Assembly: GCA_029834535.1 (NCBI GenBank)
Contig: JAQMWT010000066.1
Coordinates: forward strand, 1 to 64,000
DNA length: 64,000 bases
Reading direction: 5' to 3'
Source: Chrysophaeum taylorii
Taxonomy: Eukaryota; Sar; Pelagophyceae; Pelagomonadales; Pelagomonadaceae
The position numbers and the translations under genes are program-made. The number at the start of each line of letters is the position of its first letter. Position 1 is the stretch's first letter. This document shows, one piece after another, positions 1-11,833 of this stretch. The notes below the pieces were generated by a model. It did no database searches and had not been told where the DNA came from. It saw only the letters and a program-made list of their open reading frames with translations.

Positions 1-3000
1 ATCCACCGAATATCTCAATGCCAAAGAACGTGCTAATCGCTTCCACCGGGTGCATCACTGCCCCGACAACGTCGCTGCCAAGGCCCCCCAACGTACTTGC
101 TCGCCCTGGATTCTCTGCTTCTGACATACCATATCGCGACTTATGCACCGACTGCATCGCACACAACGAGCGCCACCCGCACAAGCATTTCAATGCCACC
201 AACCAAGCCTCTTTTGAGCAAACCCACAAAGCCGGTGAAGTCTGGGCGTGCGACGGCGGCTATGTGACCATCCCATCCGAATGGGGAGGCTTCACACATA
301 TCATCGTCTTCAAGGAACTCATTTCGAAATTTCTCTTGGTGTACTTTACACGCACCACCAACGCCACGGAGTTCACTCAAGCTCTGGATTTTGTGTATGA
401 CTTCTGTCGTACACAACTCAATGTGCACATGCACATGTGCACCTTTTACTCCGATGCATTCGAGCCATACTTTAGCCAGCACATTACCTCCCCGTACCGC
501 GTCGATAAGGGCATTCAACTCATTGCCTTCCCGCCGTACATGCACCACTTTAACTTTGAAGTTGAGTCTGCCATCGGTTCATCGCCTCCGGCTCCTCAAC
601 TCGCCTTCGTTCTCTCCTTAATGCTCACTATCGTGGCGCCAAGATCGTGGAACCCGCTATCATGTTCCCATGGGCGGTGATACACACCGTTCAAAGCTAT
701 AACCTTCTCCCGAACGCCACGCTCGAGCGCATTCATCATGCTATTCTGAGTCCGCAACAGCTACTCTACAACCAACTCAGCACTCCCCAACACGATATGC
801 TCAAGATTTTTGGCGCTGAATGTTACCTCCTATTGGAGCCCCATGAACACCACAAGTGGGAACCGTGCCGCCGCAAATATCTGTATCTCTGTTGCGCCAA
901 CGCACAAAACCCGCTCGTCTCCCCACGCGTCGACCATCTCGCTGACGTCGTCCTCAACCCTGAAAACGGACAAACTTGTGTTTCGTCCAAGCTGCAATTC
1001 CTCTACATGTTGCAGCATCCTACTCCTGATCCTGAACTAGCTCCTCCGCCACACGCTCCTTCCGCGCCTTTCTCGCTCACACCCCACACCACTATACAAG
1101 ACCATGTCATTCAGAGGGGGACAAGGACTTCTCATCCTCAGAGGGGGCACTCCCCACCTCCTTCAGCTCCTCCTTCTTCGTCCCCTACTCCGGCCTCTTC
1201 TCCATCTTCTGACGCTACCGCCGACGAATCTGGCTCTATGTCACCGCCGCCCTTGCTTCCTTCTTACAAAGACCTTTTTGCACAAGATGACCTCATTCTT
1301 GTCCCAGGTTCCAAACAGCCTAACACTCGCAAGGCCACTTCTATGAAAACTATCCGAGCCCGGTTACAAGCGTCTACTATTGGTGCTTACAAAGCCGCTG
1401 GTGGCAAGCTCGCCGATTTCCGCTGGGATCTTCGCCACCACTTTCTTACGTTCAAGTCTCCCGCCCTCTCCGCCCTTCATCTCCGTGGTGGTATCCTCTG
1501 GTCTGCTATCTGCTCAGAGGGGGAACATGCGTTGTTAGCTCGTCTTCTTCTCCCGTTGCGTACTGACTTACTTGCCCGCTACCCGCACGTCGATGGTTAC
1601 TTCGCCCACGCCAAGTGCGCATCCAGCATCCCAGCTGCAACCTTTTTAACTGCTGATGGTTCACCTACGTGCCCTATTCCTCAGCCCCTTTTATCTGCGT
1701 TCACTGAACACGCTGCTGCCTTCGGCACTTCTTCCTTACAATATGCACTTACGTACCTGGCGCCGACCAGCTTTATTGATCACAACTCCTCCGAGTTTGG
1801 CGCTACTTCTGCATCTCTGGCTGACTTGGAGGAATACCTTCTGGTATCTACAGAGTTTATCACCCAGGTCTTACGTACCGACCCTACTATCCATATCCAA
1901 CTGGAATCTGCCCTTATACTCCTACCGACGCTGTTTCCGCTTATTCCGAAGTTGCGCACACTGCCTCGACCGCAACGTCGCTAAACTATAATTCACCAGC
2001 CACTGTTGGTCCTGACGAATATAAGGTCCAAGAAGCGGACGTTTCCATTGACGAATATAAACTTAAGTGCCTCCACGGTTTGTCGCCTGAAAACAGGCAC
2101 GCCTACCTCAAGGCCATCGCCAAGGAACTCCACGACATTATCCGCTTTGGCTGCTTCAAACTTTCCTTACCCGACGGTGTCTCTCGTCCTATTGACAGCA
2201 AGATGGTGCTGAAGATCAAAACCGACTCTGCAGGCAAATACGTTAAACACAAGGCTCGCCTTGTACTACGTGGCTTCCTAGCATCTCTTGGCGCCGATTT
2301 CTTTGGTACCTTCAGCCCCATGGCCACTATGACCGCAATCCGGGTACTACTAGCTATTGCAGCATACAAGCAATTGCCTGTTTATCATGCAGACGTCCCG
2401 AACGCCTTCGTTCAGTCTGACATCGATGCCAATGTCTATGTTCAATTACCAGACGGCATCAAGCTTATCGACCCCGATGACGCTAAGTACAAGGGCCGAC
2501 GTCTACCGAAACTGCTGAAGTCACTTTATGGACTTAGGCAATCACCATCCCTTTGGAACAAAGAGATAGACGGCTTCTTCCGTAGCCTTGGTTACAAACG
2601 CCTGCATTCGGACTCTTGCCTATATGCTCGAGTATCCGCACATGCTAAGTTCGTCGTATGCAGTCTGTCTGTAGACGACATTGTTATTGTGTCCAATGAC
2701 GACCCTCTTCGTACTGAATTACAGGATGCCCTCCACAAACGGTATGCTGTAGAGCAGTTTGAACCTGTCCATACCCTCCTAGGCATGCGTGTGTGTCGCA
2801 CATCTGACGGCTCCATTTCTCTGGATGTGCAAGCCAAGCTGGATGAACTCTTCGCTGATCACCCAGTCTTGCAGCAACTGACCCCGCTCAAATATCCTAT
2901 GTCATCGTCCTTCAAGTATAAAGATGGCACTCCCAGCACTGAAACCGAGTTGTACATCAACTCGCACTTTGCCACCCTCCTTGGCAAGCTGGTGTTCATG

Positions 3001-3858
3001 CAAGTTGCCTGCAGACCTGACTTCTCGCAAGCCTTGGGCAGATGTTCGCGTGGTATGCATGCACCCACATATGTTCACGTTCAAATGCTAGAGCATTTAC
3101 TTCGCTACCTCAAGAAGCCGGAAAACCGCTCACTTCGCCTCTGGTTTCACCCTAAAGGTAATGCCATTGAAGCTCACCTTCGCACTGTCTCCGCTAATCG
3201 AATTGATCTATCCACTGTGGTTGACTACCAACCACAGGATGTATCTACTGGACAGTTTGACCCCTTAGTTGCCATGGTTGACGCTGACAATGCCCCTTCC
3301 TTAGCACAGGAAGATAGGAAATCTACCACCGGGTTTGTCTTCTATCTTTTCAACTGCCTTATTGGTTGGAAAAGCAAACTTCAACCGATTGTCTCCTGCT
3401 CAACTCACGAAGCTGAGTTGATTGCCCTCAGTATTTGTGCTGATGAAGCTGTTTGGCTACGCAAGCTGCTGTTGGAGCTCTCCTTTGTTGTCAACCCCAC
3501 CTTCTACGTCAATAATGCTAATGGTGAGAACACCGCTGACCCTGTTGACTTTGATGACAATGACAACCCAATTGCTGAAGATATGCGCTTCATCAGAAGC
3601 CTACCTCTTTTGTCTGACAATGCTGCCGCTGTTCACACCTCTAATAACCCAGATGGGTCCTCTCGATCCAAGGCACTGTCGACTAGATGGTTTAAGATTC
3701 GTGAGTACATATCGCTTCAGAAAATACGAGCCCATCATGTTCCCGGCAAGCTGAACGTGGCGGATGGCTTTACAAAACCACTTGCGGCTGAGTTCTCCAC
3801 TTTTCGTTCTCTACTTGGTATGCATCATGCCTCTCACGACAATCCTTTACAGGATTGA
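1..3858 (+). mobile_element. Ty1/copia LTR retrotransposon, pol region, cut by the left window edge
   Basis: Copia-type polyprotein in the order integrase, reverse transcriptase, RNase H. Integrase-core-like sequence lies at about 100-900. Reverse transcriptase is at about 2200-2800 and shows copia hallmarks, such as HADVPNAFVQSD and the catalytic SVDD motif. RNase H is at about 3280-3800, with DADNAPSLAQEDRKSTTGF and, near the end, VADGFTKPL. The order IN-RT-RH is diagnostic of copia rather than gypsy. Gag, protease and the 5' LTR lie outside the window, and I could not identify a 3' LTR. The RT-RNase H half is still largely open, while the upstream half appears broken, with about two or three breaks, so the copy is probably fairly young but not whole. 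Base composition is lower in GC than the host genes. Confidence 0.93.
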
Positions 3859-6135
3859 AGATACCTAACTCTAGTGACCGCAACGTCGTTAAACTACCCC
3901 TGGCCTTACCTTCTCTTGCCACAATTTTTTTGTACACGGGCAAGTGTTGTTCATGTCTTCTTGACACTCCCGTGGCCGTGGCATCTCTCCCAAGTTGTTT
4001 CAAAAGCGACAACCCATAACTACTGTCACTCCTACTACCTCCCAGGCTGCTACTGTCTCACCGACACCCGCGATGGTATCAACATGGATTTTACCCTGAT
4101 TGAAGGAGGATTCTCTCTTTTTTGAGAGTTTCCGTACTCCTGCTACGCCCTTTCTCTCTCCTGTTATGCGAGCGGAAATCTCTACGGCACTCAACTCGAT
4201 GTATGAATCTGCTGACTCTTTACTGTTTGTGGAACTTACGACCTTCATATCTATGCGCCTACCCATTTCTACATTTTGGGAAGCTGCTACTGCTATTACT
4301 TCTATTGGCTGCTACAGAGGCCCCAAACGTAAACGTTTCATCCTGTCATCCTATTATACGCAGTGTCTCAACGACTTAGGGCAGCCTACATTTCTTGCTT
4401 CTACCACATATAATTCGAAGTCACAAGCACCTAGTGAACTCCCCACTGAAGTGCTGAGTCACCTTAACACAGATGACCACAAGAAGAATGCTCATATTCC
4501 CATCTCAACTATCACCACTAACATTTGTTGTGCTTGTCACAACACCGATCAGGCGCCCATACAACCAAACGCATGTGCACGTAATGCTACTTCGTTTCAA
4601 CCCTCCTATAATAGGTGCTCAGCTGGTCATACACGCGCAACCATCATACGCACGTATCATTTGCCAAAGGAGCTACATATGCTCTTGACCAGAAATCTAA
4701 CGCAACATTCGTCACTTGCTCACTTAGTCTTATCAATAACCGATGCAGCCACAGACTCCACTTATTACTCAGATGCACCTGGAGCATCTTAACCTTCTTG
4801 TAACGCTCGAGCAAACACAAGCTCGTAAAACCCAGGATATTTCTAAGCCACCAAATACCACCATGTGATTCATACTGTTATCTGATCGCGTGTACAACAT
4901 CTTAACAACGACGCATCATCCTCAGATGATACAGAACCGCAATTACTCCGGGATGTAATGTTCGGCCACACTTATGTTCAGGCAGAACATTAAGGCTTCC
5001 TGCACCCCTTTCTTTTTTTTTAACGTTGACCGAAACGTCGTTAAACTACTCACACTCCACGCTAGACGCTACTCTGGAGATATCTTCGCCACCGTTACCT
5101 ACGCCTTCTGCTTCGCTTGTTGATTCCGACTTCTTGTGCCAACAAGTCGACCAACTCCAGGAAACACCTCCCTGGAGAACCGGCTCTTCCCTCCTACAGC
5201 CAACACCCACGTGTTACTTATACACTGTACAAGATCTCAGAGCTGTTGTCTCGCTTAATACTCACCGCTCATTATCAACATGCTACCAACTACTCCTCCC
5301 CGGACGATCACCTCCTTCATCTACGTGACAAGTTGCTCTCATGCTTCAGAGCATTCCGTCCGCTCTCATGTGAATCTGAAGACTCTTCTATCTTCGTTCT
5401 TCGTTCGCCAAGTCCAACCTTTTTTTTGGAAAACCAACTGGACACCTTTCAACTAGATTCTCTATCGCCATCCATACTGAATGTTCTACTTGCACTCACC
5501 CTTCTCTTGGCACCACATCGTTCAGCTATTGGTGTTCACCACCTTACAGCAGAAGCTGACGATGATTAATAATCCTAACTCACTGTCTGTTGTATCTGTG
5601 TTTCTTAATGTTCTGTTCAAAAGGGTCAAATCGACTCTCAGCTCCACCAAGTCCAAGTCCAAGTCCTAAGACCCTTCTACACTCTTGATGCTTCGTATGT
5701 GACCTCTGTGACCATCAAGACTGTATTCCTTCCTTTTTTTCCTTTTTCTCTTCATCATCATCTTTCTCAAGAGATGTTCTACAGTCGCACCTTGCGCTTA
5801 AGACATCTCGAGGGGGTGCAGAGAAATCTGCTGCCTCTTACCCTTATCCGTCCGTTGAGAACGTGATCTCATCCTTACCCTTCTTCTTCCTTTCTACACA
5901 ATCTAATAGTCCTCTGATTTGTGCCTACGCTCATCATCATGGTCTAGCGCGTCCCGAGGTATGTAGCACTATACACTTAACCTTTCTCGTGTAGTTCTAG
6001 ATGCCGCCTGTCGTGTTCTGAGGATATAGGGAACATACCTTTCATTCCCCGAATTAACCTTCCAGACGGACTCGATGAGACGGGATGGTTTCCCAGGTGA
6101 CTTACCACTGCTTGCTAAATGCTCTGCATATCCTT
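3859..6135 (+). other. Gene-free stretch after the copia pol, probably the 3' part of the same element
   Basis: This 2.3 kb is pyrimidine-rich and AT-richer than the host genes, like the copia element before it. It has only short open frames, the longest at about 4100-4792, and none is recognisable. A motif, GACCGCAACGTCGTTAAACTA, occurs at 3876 and, with one or two changes, at 1967 and 5028. No LTR pair, polypurine tract plus LTR start, or host gene was identified. It may be the non-coding 3' region and LTR of the copia element, or a separate insertion. Confidence 0.4.
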
Positions 6136-6172
6136 ACTACTAATCGACAGATGTTTGTCTGTTTGTCTGTTT

Positions 6173-6440
6173 GTCTTTAAATGTCGACTGCTAAGAGGGG
6201 GGGTATTTGTGGGGGGCATGAAGGATGTGGGTGGGTTTGTGGTTTTGTCTTTAAATGTCGACTGCTAAGAGGGGGGTGTGTGTGGGGAGCATGAAGGATG
6301 TGGGTGGGTTTGTCTTTAAATGTCGACTGCTAAGAGGGGGGTGTGTGTGGGGAGCATGAAGGATGTGGGTTTGTCTTTAAATGTCGACTGCTAAGAGGGG
6401 GGTGTGTGTGGGGAGCATGAAGGATGTGGGTGGGTTTGTG
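6173..6440 (+). repeat. Tandem repeat, four units of about 61-74 bp
   Basis: The unit begins GTCTTTAAATGTCGACTGCT, followed by AAGAGGGGGG, a G/T-rich run and GAGCATGAAGGATGTGG. Unit starts are at 6173, 6247, 6312 and 6373. Two further, partly degraded units lie at about 6945 and 6985. The AAGAGGGGGG box resembles a polypurine tract, but no LTR follows it. Confidence 0.85.
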
Positions 6441-6448
6441 GGGTAGGA

Positions 6449-6670
6449 GGGATGTGCCTGACGGGCGGAGATAAGTACGCGGGACCTAGTCGGGGTCATC
6501 GCCGAGGCGTGGGGCAGGCGAAGAGAGGACGGGCCCCGACCGTAGGTCGTACGCATGCTGCCGCCGGACGTATGTGCGACGAAGGGTGACGTCCTGCTGG
6601 GATCGGGCGGCCTGGGTGGGGTTCCCCGAGGCGGCGACATGGGTGAGGGCGGTGAGGGCACAGCGAGCCC
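6449..6670 (+). repeat. Directly duplicated segment, first copy (second copy at 7065-7285)
   Basis: About 220 bp from GATGTGCCTGACGGGCGGAG to GAGGGCACAGCGAGC occurs twice with only a few differences. The second copy starts near 7065. Each copy is preceded by the GTCTTTAAATGTCGAC tandem unit, so the whole module was duplicated. A diverged copy lies at 39585-39825. No convincing protein was recognised; high GC keeps several frames open by chance. Confidence 0.88.
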
Positions 6671-7064
6671 GGCCTAATGCGTTGGCGATCCCCCACTCAC
6701 GGTAGATGCGGCGAGTTTGGGCCGCCTTTGCCTCTGTGAAGTTGGCGCAGCCGCTTGCCACCCAGGTTCGCGCAGCGATGCGCTCTGCGCATGTTTGGGC
6801 GAGAGCGTGGCACGCCACACTGGCCTCACCGAAGGCACCAAAGACGAGGCCGGCGACGGTGCCGTAGCTACGTAGCCGCTGTTCGACAGGGCCCAAGAAG
6901 CCAGGCGGTGGTGCTGTACCCGGCTGGGGCCAGGCGGTGGTGCTGTCTTTAAATGTCGACTGCTAAGAGGGGGGTGCGTGTGCTGTCTGTCTTTAAATCG
7001 ACTGGTAAGAGGGGGGGGTGGGTGTGGGGAGCATGAAGGATGTGGGTGGGTTTGTGGGGTATGA

Positions 7065-7285
7065 GGGATGTGCCTGACGGGCGGAGATAAGTACGCGGGA
7101 CCTAGTCGGGGTCATCGCCGAGGCGTGGGGCAGGCGAAGAGAGGACGGGCCCCACCCGTAGGTCGTACGCATGCTGCCGCCGGACGTATGTGCGACGAAG
7201 GGTGACGTCCTGCTGGGATCGGGCGGCCTGGGCGGGGTTCCCCGAGGCGGCGACATGGGTGAGGGCGGTGAGGGCACAGCGAGCT
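7065..7285 (+). repeat. Directly duplicated segment, second copy
   Basis: Near-identical to 6449-6670. The copies diverge just after GAGGGCACAGCGAGC. Here the sequence passes into the block leading to the Helitron helicase remnant. Confidence 0.88.
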
Positions 7286-8221
7286 GCGTGTGCTGTCCCC
7301 CGATGTAGGATTAGGACCAGGTAGGCCCGCGAGCCAGGCATTGATCCTCCAAGCCGTCTACGGCGACCTCGCAGACTATTTCCACGACCCGCGGCGGCTC
7401 TTTCAGCGCGCCATTCTCACGCCCCGTCGAAACGATGTTGTCGATGCTGACAACGCGCGCATGACCGCGGCCTTTCCCGGAGACGAGGCGTCGGAGTTCT
7501 TTTCGGCCGACTAGGTTGGGTCGGAAGCCGACGCCTCGCTCTTTACAGTCGAGTTTTCAACTCCCTGACAACCAACGGCATGCTGACTTTGAGCGCGAGC
7601 TTAAGGTCTTCGCAACCTCGACCCGTCCCACGGCCACTGCAACGGTACCAGATACATGATCGATCGTGTCGTTGTCACCGAGGCTCCTCCAACCTGTATC
7701 CCTTAAGGCCCGCCTACGCCAAACGACCAACAAGAGCCAGGGCCAGACGCCCCGCGAGGTCGGCGTCCTCTTGCGCAAGCCCGTTTTCTGCCACGTCCAG
7801 CTCTACGTGGCTCTCTGTCGATCGGCAACCCCGAGGATAAACTCATCTGGGTCGACGACTCCACCCTACTCCACACGTGCTGCGCAATACCGATAAGCCC
7901 CCTCCCGGCGTCTACACGCGCACTATAGGTGAACTTACTGGGACCAGGTGAACTTACTGGAACCAGGTGAACTTACTGGGGTTAGAGATTGGGACTAGGT
8001 GAACTTTGTGACCAGATGAACTTCCTGGGTCCAAGTGAACCTACTGGGGTTTTTAGAGTAAACTCAAAGGATAGCAGCGTGTGCGGATCAAAGCAGCTTA
8101 GATTGGCGGGGATGACGGCGACGAGTTCAAAGGAGAGTCGGGTGAGTGGATGTGAGCACGTTACCCCGAATTTACTGGGGTTAGAGATTGGGACTAGGTG
8201 AACTTACTGGTCTGCACTTGT

Positions 8222-8312
8222 CTTAACTATAAGGCGTATCTTAACAATATCTGTCTTAGCACGTCAACAATATCTTAACAATATCTATCTTAGCAGGTCA
8301 ACAATATCTTAA
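8222..8312 (+). repeat. Short tandem repeat, AACAATATCTTAACAATATCT type
   Basis: A unit of about 34 bp, containing AACAATATCTTAACAATATC and CTTAGCA(C/G)GTCAAC, is repeated about 2.5 times. It sits between the Helitron copy and a copia fragment. No function is evident. Confidence 0.7.
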
Positions 8313-8329
8313 CACGATAAGGCTCTTCT

Positions 8330-8450
8330 CGCATGCCATCAAATTTAGATCTTTATAGACGTCACGTTGCACATCTCAAGCAACGCGTACACTCCCCCGA
8401 CGACATTAAGCGATTATGATCAGCTACAGCGTGTCTCATCCCGTTGAGTT
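8330..8450 (+). mobile_element. Short copia pol remnant
   Basis: This stretch matches 10700-10815 at nucleotide level, for example the shared block CACATCTCAAGCAACG followed by CCCCCGACGACAT. It is therefore a fragment of the same old copia family as the remnant at 9865-11643, in the same orientation. Broken. Confidence 0.7.
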
Positions 8451-8574
8451 TGGTTACTCAAAATTATTAACAGCAACAACGTGCATAAGAACGATGCGAT
8501 CCTGGATGGAATACAAGAAAGACAACGATCGCAGCTAACAAACTATCAAACTAACTAGTGGCTAACTAACTACC

Positions 8575-8830
8575 TAACTAACTTCAGACCTCGCCCGAGC
8601 ATGGGAGCCAGGCCGGACAGGCAGGAGCCGATCCGGAATCACAGAGGAAAATCACGCAGTTGGGGCAGAGGCGAGGGACGAGGACTGGTTGATGACGGAC
8701 CGCCACTGCGCGCGGTCTTGTGCGAAGTCGTGCAAAAGCGTCGCAGGCCGCAAACGTGTTGGTCCACGAACAATCGACCTGTCCGTCGCGTTCTGCCCAA
8801 CCGAGCGAACCCCATCCCAACGCGGACTTT
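8575..8830 (-). mobile_element. LINE (non-LTR retrotransposon) 3' end, ORF2 C-terminus plus tail
   Basis: On the minus strand one frame reads DFAQDRAQWRSVINQS shortly before a stop. This is the conserved 'DRxxWR' closing motif of many non-LTR reverse transcriptase ORFs. It is followed by a 3' UTR with GGAGCCAGGCCGGAC-type sequence, a CTCCC...GGG hairpin, and a tail of GTTA repeats. The same UTR and tail recur at 15714-15813 and 22866-22945. This copy is 5' truncated and retains only about 60 codons. Hit-and-run truncation with a simple-repeat tail is typical of LINEs. Confidence 0.7.
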
Positions 8831-8929
8831 CCGGGTGCTAACCAGTGGCTACAGAGCTATAATCAGGATCGTTTGAGCTTCAAGCTATGATGTCCAGTTT
8901 TGGGTTAAGGTATGGGAAACCCTTCTGCA

Positions 8930-9515
8930 GGCCAAGTGCAGACGCATTTCAAACTGAAGCCTGTGAAATGGCAATTTTGATTTCAAGTTCCAAGAGCTCC
9001 CAGTCAATCCCAATCAAAGTTGGTGACGCGACACAAGAGAACTCGTACAGTAGCTGCGGAAGAAACAGGGGCATACAAGCTGCATATTTGGGTACAGCCC
9101 AAGACGGCAAGACGCGCTTTGTAGCGGCTTTGTAGCGGCTTCGTAGCGGCAAAAATAGCTTGATTCAGTGTATTTCCTTTTCGGAATCTAAACTTTGTAC
9201 CGCGAATGTTGCCGCAAAAGTCAGGCGACATACTAAGTACCTAGGTATTTGGCCTTTCAAGGGCTCGGTACTTTTCGTTCATTGCATTGATCCATGACTG
9301 ACGTGAGGGAGACCCTAGAGCCTTATTTTCGACTCGTCGAGACTTGACAGAAAACATAGACCCATAGTCGCAAACCAACAAAACGAACGAAAGAGTTTTG
9401 TAACAGATGTCACAGCAGACCATATCTCTTGGTTGGAGTGAATCGGTAAAGACAAGATAGTGAACTGTCAATTGACGTTCCTCAGTTCGAGTGTCTACGC
9501 GCCGAGCGTGATGGG
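8930..9515 (-). mobile_element. Copia pol remnant, left arm of an inverted repeat
   Basis: Read on the minus strand, this is the linker between integrase and RT plus the start of RT (for example SPSRQSWINAMNEKYRAL, then a stretch ending DWELLELEIKIAISQA). It matches 9865-10440 in the opposite orientation, including short non-coding flanks. It is broken in several places and clearly old compared with the element at the left edge. Confidence 0.8.
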
Positions 9516-9519
9516 CGTC

Positions 9520-9860
9520 AGTCGACGCATGCCCACAGTCACGGCCACTGTCAAGTTTAACGTCGTTTCGACGAGTATGCCCATAGTCATTTACACTTTA
9601 TTGCCGTCACTGTGGGCATACTCGTCGAAGCGACGTTGAACTTGGCTGTTGCCATGACTGTGGGCGTAATCGCCGAAACGACGTAAAACTGGACTCAATT
9701 GACTGTCGGCATACTCGTCGAAACGACGTTAAACTGGACCGCCGTGACTGTGGGCATATTCGTCGAAACGACGGTAAACTTGACTGTGGGCATACTCGTC
9801 GAAACGACAGTGAACTTGACTGTGGCCTTGACTGTGGGCATGCATCGTCTGACGTCAAGT
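9520..9860 (+). repeat. Minisatellite at the centre of the inverted repeat
   Basis: Units of roughly 36-60 bp are built on TGACTGTGGGCATACTCGTC followed by GAAACGACGTTAAACT. About five units run on the plus strand from 9602. At 9525-9590 about one and a half units are in inverse orientation. The symmetry centre is near 9595. Unit length and sequence vary. Confidence 0.85.
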
Positions 9861-9864
9861 ACGC

Positions 9865-11643
9865 TCAGCGCTTAGCCACCGGAACTGAGGAATGTCAATT
9901 GATAGTTACTATCAGTCTTTGCAGATACCACCCTCCAACCAAAAGATCCTGTCTGCTGTGACCCCGGTTACAAATGTTCTTCGTTCGCTTTGTTGGTTTG
10001 TCAATACGGGTCTATGTTTTCTGTGAACACTCGACTAGTCATATACCGACAAAGTTGATATTCGTGAAGCTCAAAAAAAAATAAAGCTCTAGGGTCTCCC
10101 GAACGAGAGTCATGGATCGATGCAATGAACTAAGAATACCAAACCCTTGAGGTCTTGGTACTTGGAATGTGGTATGGCTCCCACCTGACTTTCGTGGTAT
10201 CATTTGTGGCGCTAAGCGGATTCTAAAAAAGAAACACATTGAAGCTGGCGATTTTGAACGACATAAAGCGCGTCTTGTTGTCTTGGGCTATACCCAAATA
10301 TACGGCATAGCTTGTTTTGAAACATATGCCCCAGTTGCTTCCGCAACTACAAGTACTGTACGTGTTTTTGTGTCATGTCGCCAACTTAGATTGGGAGCTC
10401 TTAAAGCTTGATATCAAAAATGCTTTTACACAGGCTACGTTTTCTGAAGACGTCTACGTTTGGCCCGCAGAAGGGGCTCCTTTACCAAAACCAAAAACTG
10501 GACATCGTGTCTTGAAACTCAAATGATCCTGGTATGGTACTCATCAAGGTAGTCGCGGTTGGAATACGTATCTCCACATGAGTGTTACAGACGTCGGTTC
10601 CCAGATTTCGGTTTCGTCGCCACTGATGCTGATCGTCGTCTTACTTGCGTTGTATGAAGGATCGCATCGTCATTATGCTTATTGTAATTGTTGACGACAT
10701 GTTCGTATCGCATGACCCTTCATATTCAGATCCCTATAGATGCCTCGTTGCACATCTCAAGCAACGTGTACATTCCCCCGACGACATCAAAGAATTAAAA
10801 TCAGCTACAGGATGTATTGGTTTCGAAATTATTCGCGATCGCCACAATCGGACGATGCAGCTGCGAGGATCTACAGCGATCAATGATCTTCTGACTGCTG
10901 CAAGAGTGGGACCTAATCAAGCTGCGTCAACCCCGGGACAACCCGGAATTCACTGAACTGCCCGTGACTGTCCCAAAATCAAATCACCAGAATGGCACTA
11001 CAGGCAACGTCGACCTTATAGAGGCATGCTTTGCGTTCTCCTTTTCATCGCGATTCTGACTAGACCTGATTTTCAGTTTCGAGTTGTCCAGGCTTGCCGT
11101 TTTGGTGACAATCCTGGTCGCAAACAGTGGCTTCACGTTCGTCATATCGTGAAGTATTTGTGTGGATCTCGCAACTTGAGCTTGACTATCGATGGTAACA
11201 AATGAACTGAATTTTACGTTCACTGCGACGCTGACTTGGCATCAAATCCTGACACACGCCGCACGGTTTCCGGATATGTTTACATGGTTTTTGGATGTGC
11301 TTTTGCGTGGTGTTCTTCAATGCAACGACTTGTGGCGCGATCTAGCTTTGAATCAGAACTAAGTTCACTCTTCGGTTGCACTGGTTATCGTTTGTGACTT
11401 CGTCGTCTTCATTCTAGTCATGGATTGCAGAATGATCCAGTCCCATTGTTAATGGACAACAACGCAGTGATTCATCGCATGAAGGAGTTTGCCATCGCCA
11501 AAAAGAGTCGGCATGTCGCGTTTCGTTACTTTTCTGGGAAGGGCATGCTAAATGCAGGCAACGAGCACCTGTTGCATGTTGGTAAACCACGAGTAGACGC
11601 GACTATTGTGTCTAGTTCCGGTACATTATCATATGACCGGTAG
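9865..11643 (+). mobile_element. Copia pol remnant, right arm, RT through RNase H
   Basis: The order is copia-like: integrase-RT linker (10070-10170), RT start (GDFERHKARLVVLGYTQI), RT core (LDIKNAFTQATFSEDVY), the region with the VDD catalytic box (10690-10715), and RNase H ending near 11640 (HVAFRYFSGKGMLNAG). It is an old, broken copy with many breaks, unlike the more open element at the left edge. No LTRs were identified. Its right end lies only about 190 bp before the Rab gene. Confidence 0.88.
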
Positions 11644-11833
11644 AAAATGCCCGTTTGTACCGGAATACGGATCTGCGAACTTTCCTACCTCCATCTAATA
11701 AGTAGCCGAACCCTCAGTATATCCCCTAGGTACCGATACATTGAAAGTATGGGTAAGGGTGAAAGACACGCAGGCAAGTTCTTCTGGCGTTCTTTCACGA
11801 GTCATCGAACTACCGATCGAAGCATCAATCACG

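Larger units (their letters stand above)
6136..8220 (+). mobile_element. Composite repeat copy A with Helitron helicase C-terminal remnant
   Basis: The left end, ACTACTAATCGACAGATGTT plus a (TGTC/TGTT)n tract, is shared with copies at 23085 and 24115. After a 1.1-kb insertion of other repeats (6173-7295), 7343-7930 matches the coding block of the other two copies. In pieces it reads as the C-terminal part of a Pif1-like Helitron helicase: a RAILTPR-like motif, a PGDEASEFFSAD block, a CNGTR block, then NKSQGQT and QLYVAL. Family knowledge places these blocks after helicase motif IV. The reading frame is interrupted several times, so it is not functional. The right end (7926-8215) is a set of short GGTGAACTTACTGG repeats. 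No Rep domain or clear CTRR terminus was seen. Confidence 0.75.

Noticed and set aside
6173-6440. Polypurine tracts followed by LTRs
   Set aside because: AAGAGGGGGG recurs in tandem units without a TG...CA repeat pair, so no LTR is supported.
7926-8215. CRISPR-like array
   Set aside because: Repeat units are short and irregular without equal spacers, the genome is eukaryotic, and the arrays belong to a transposon end.
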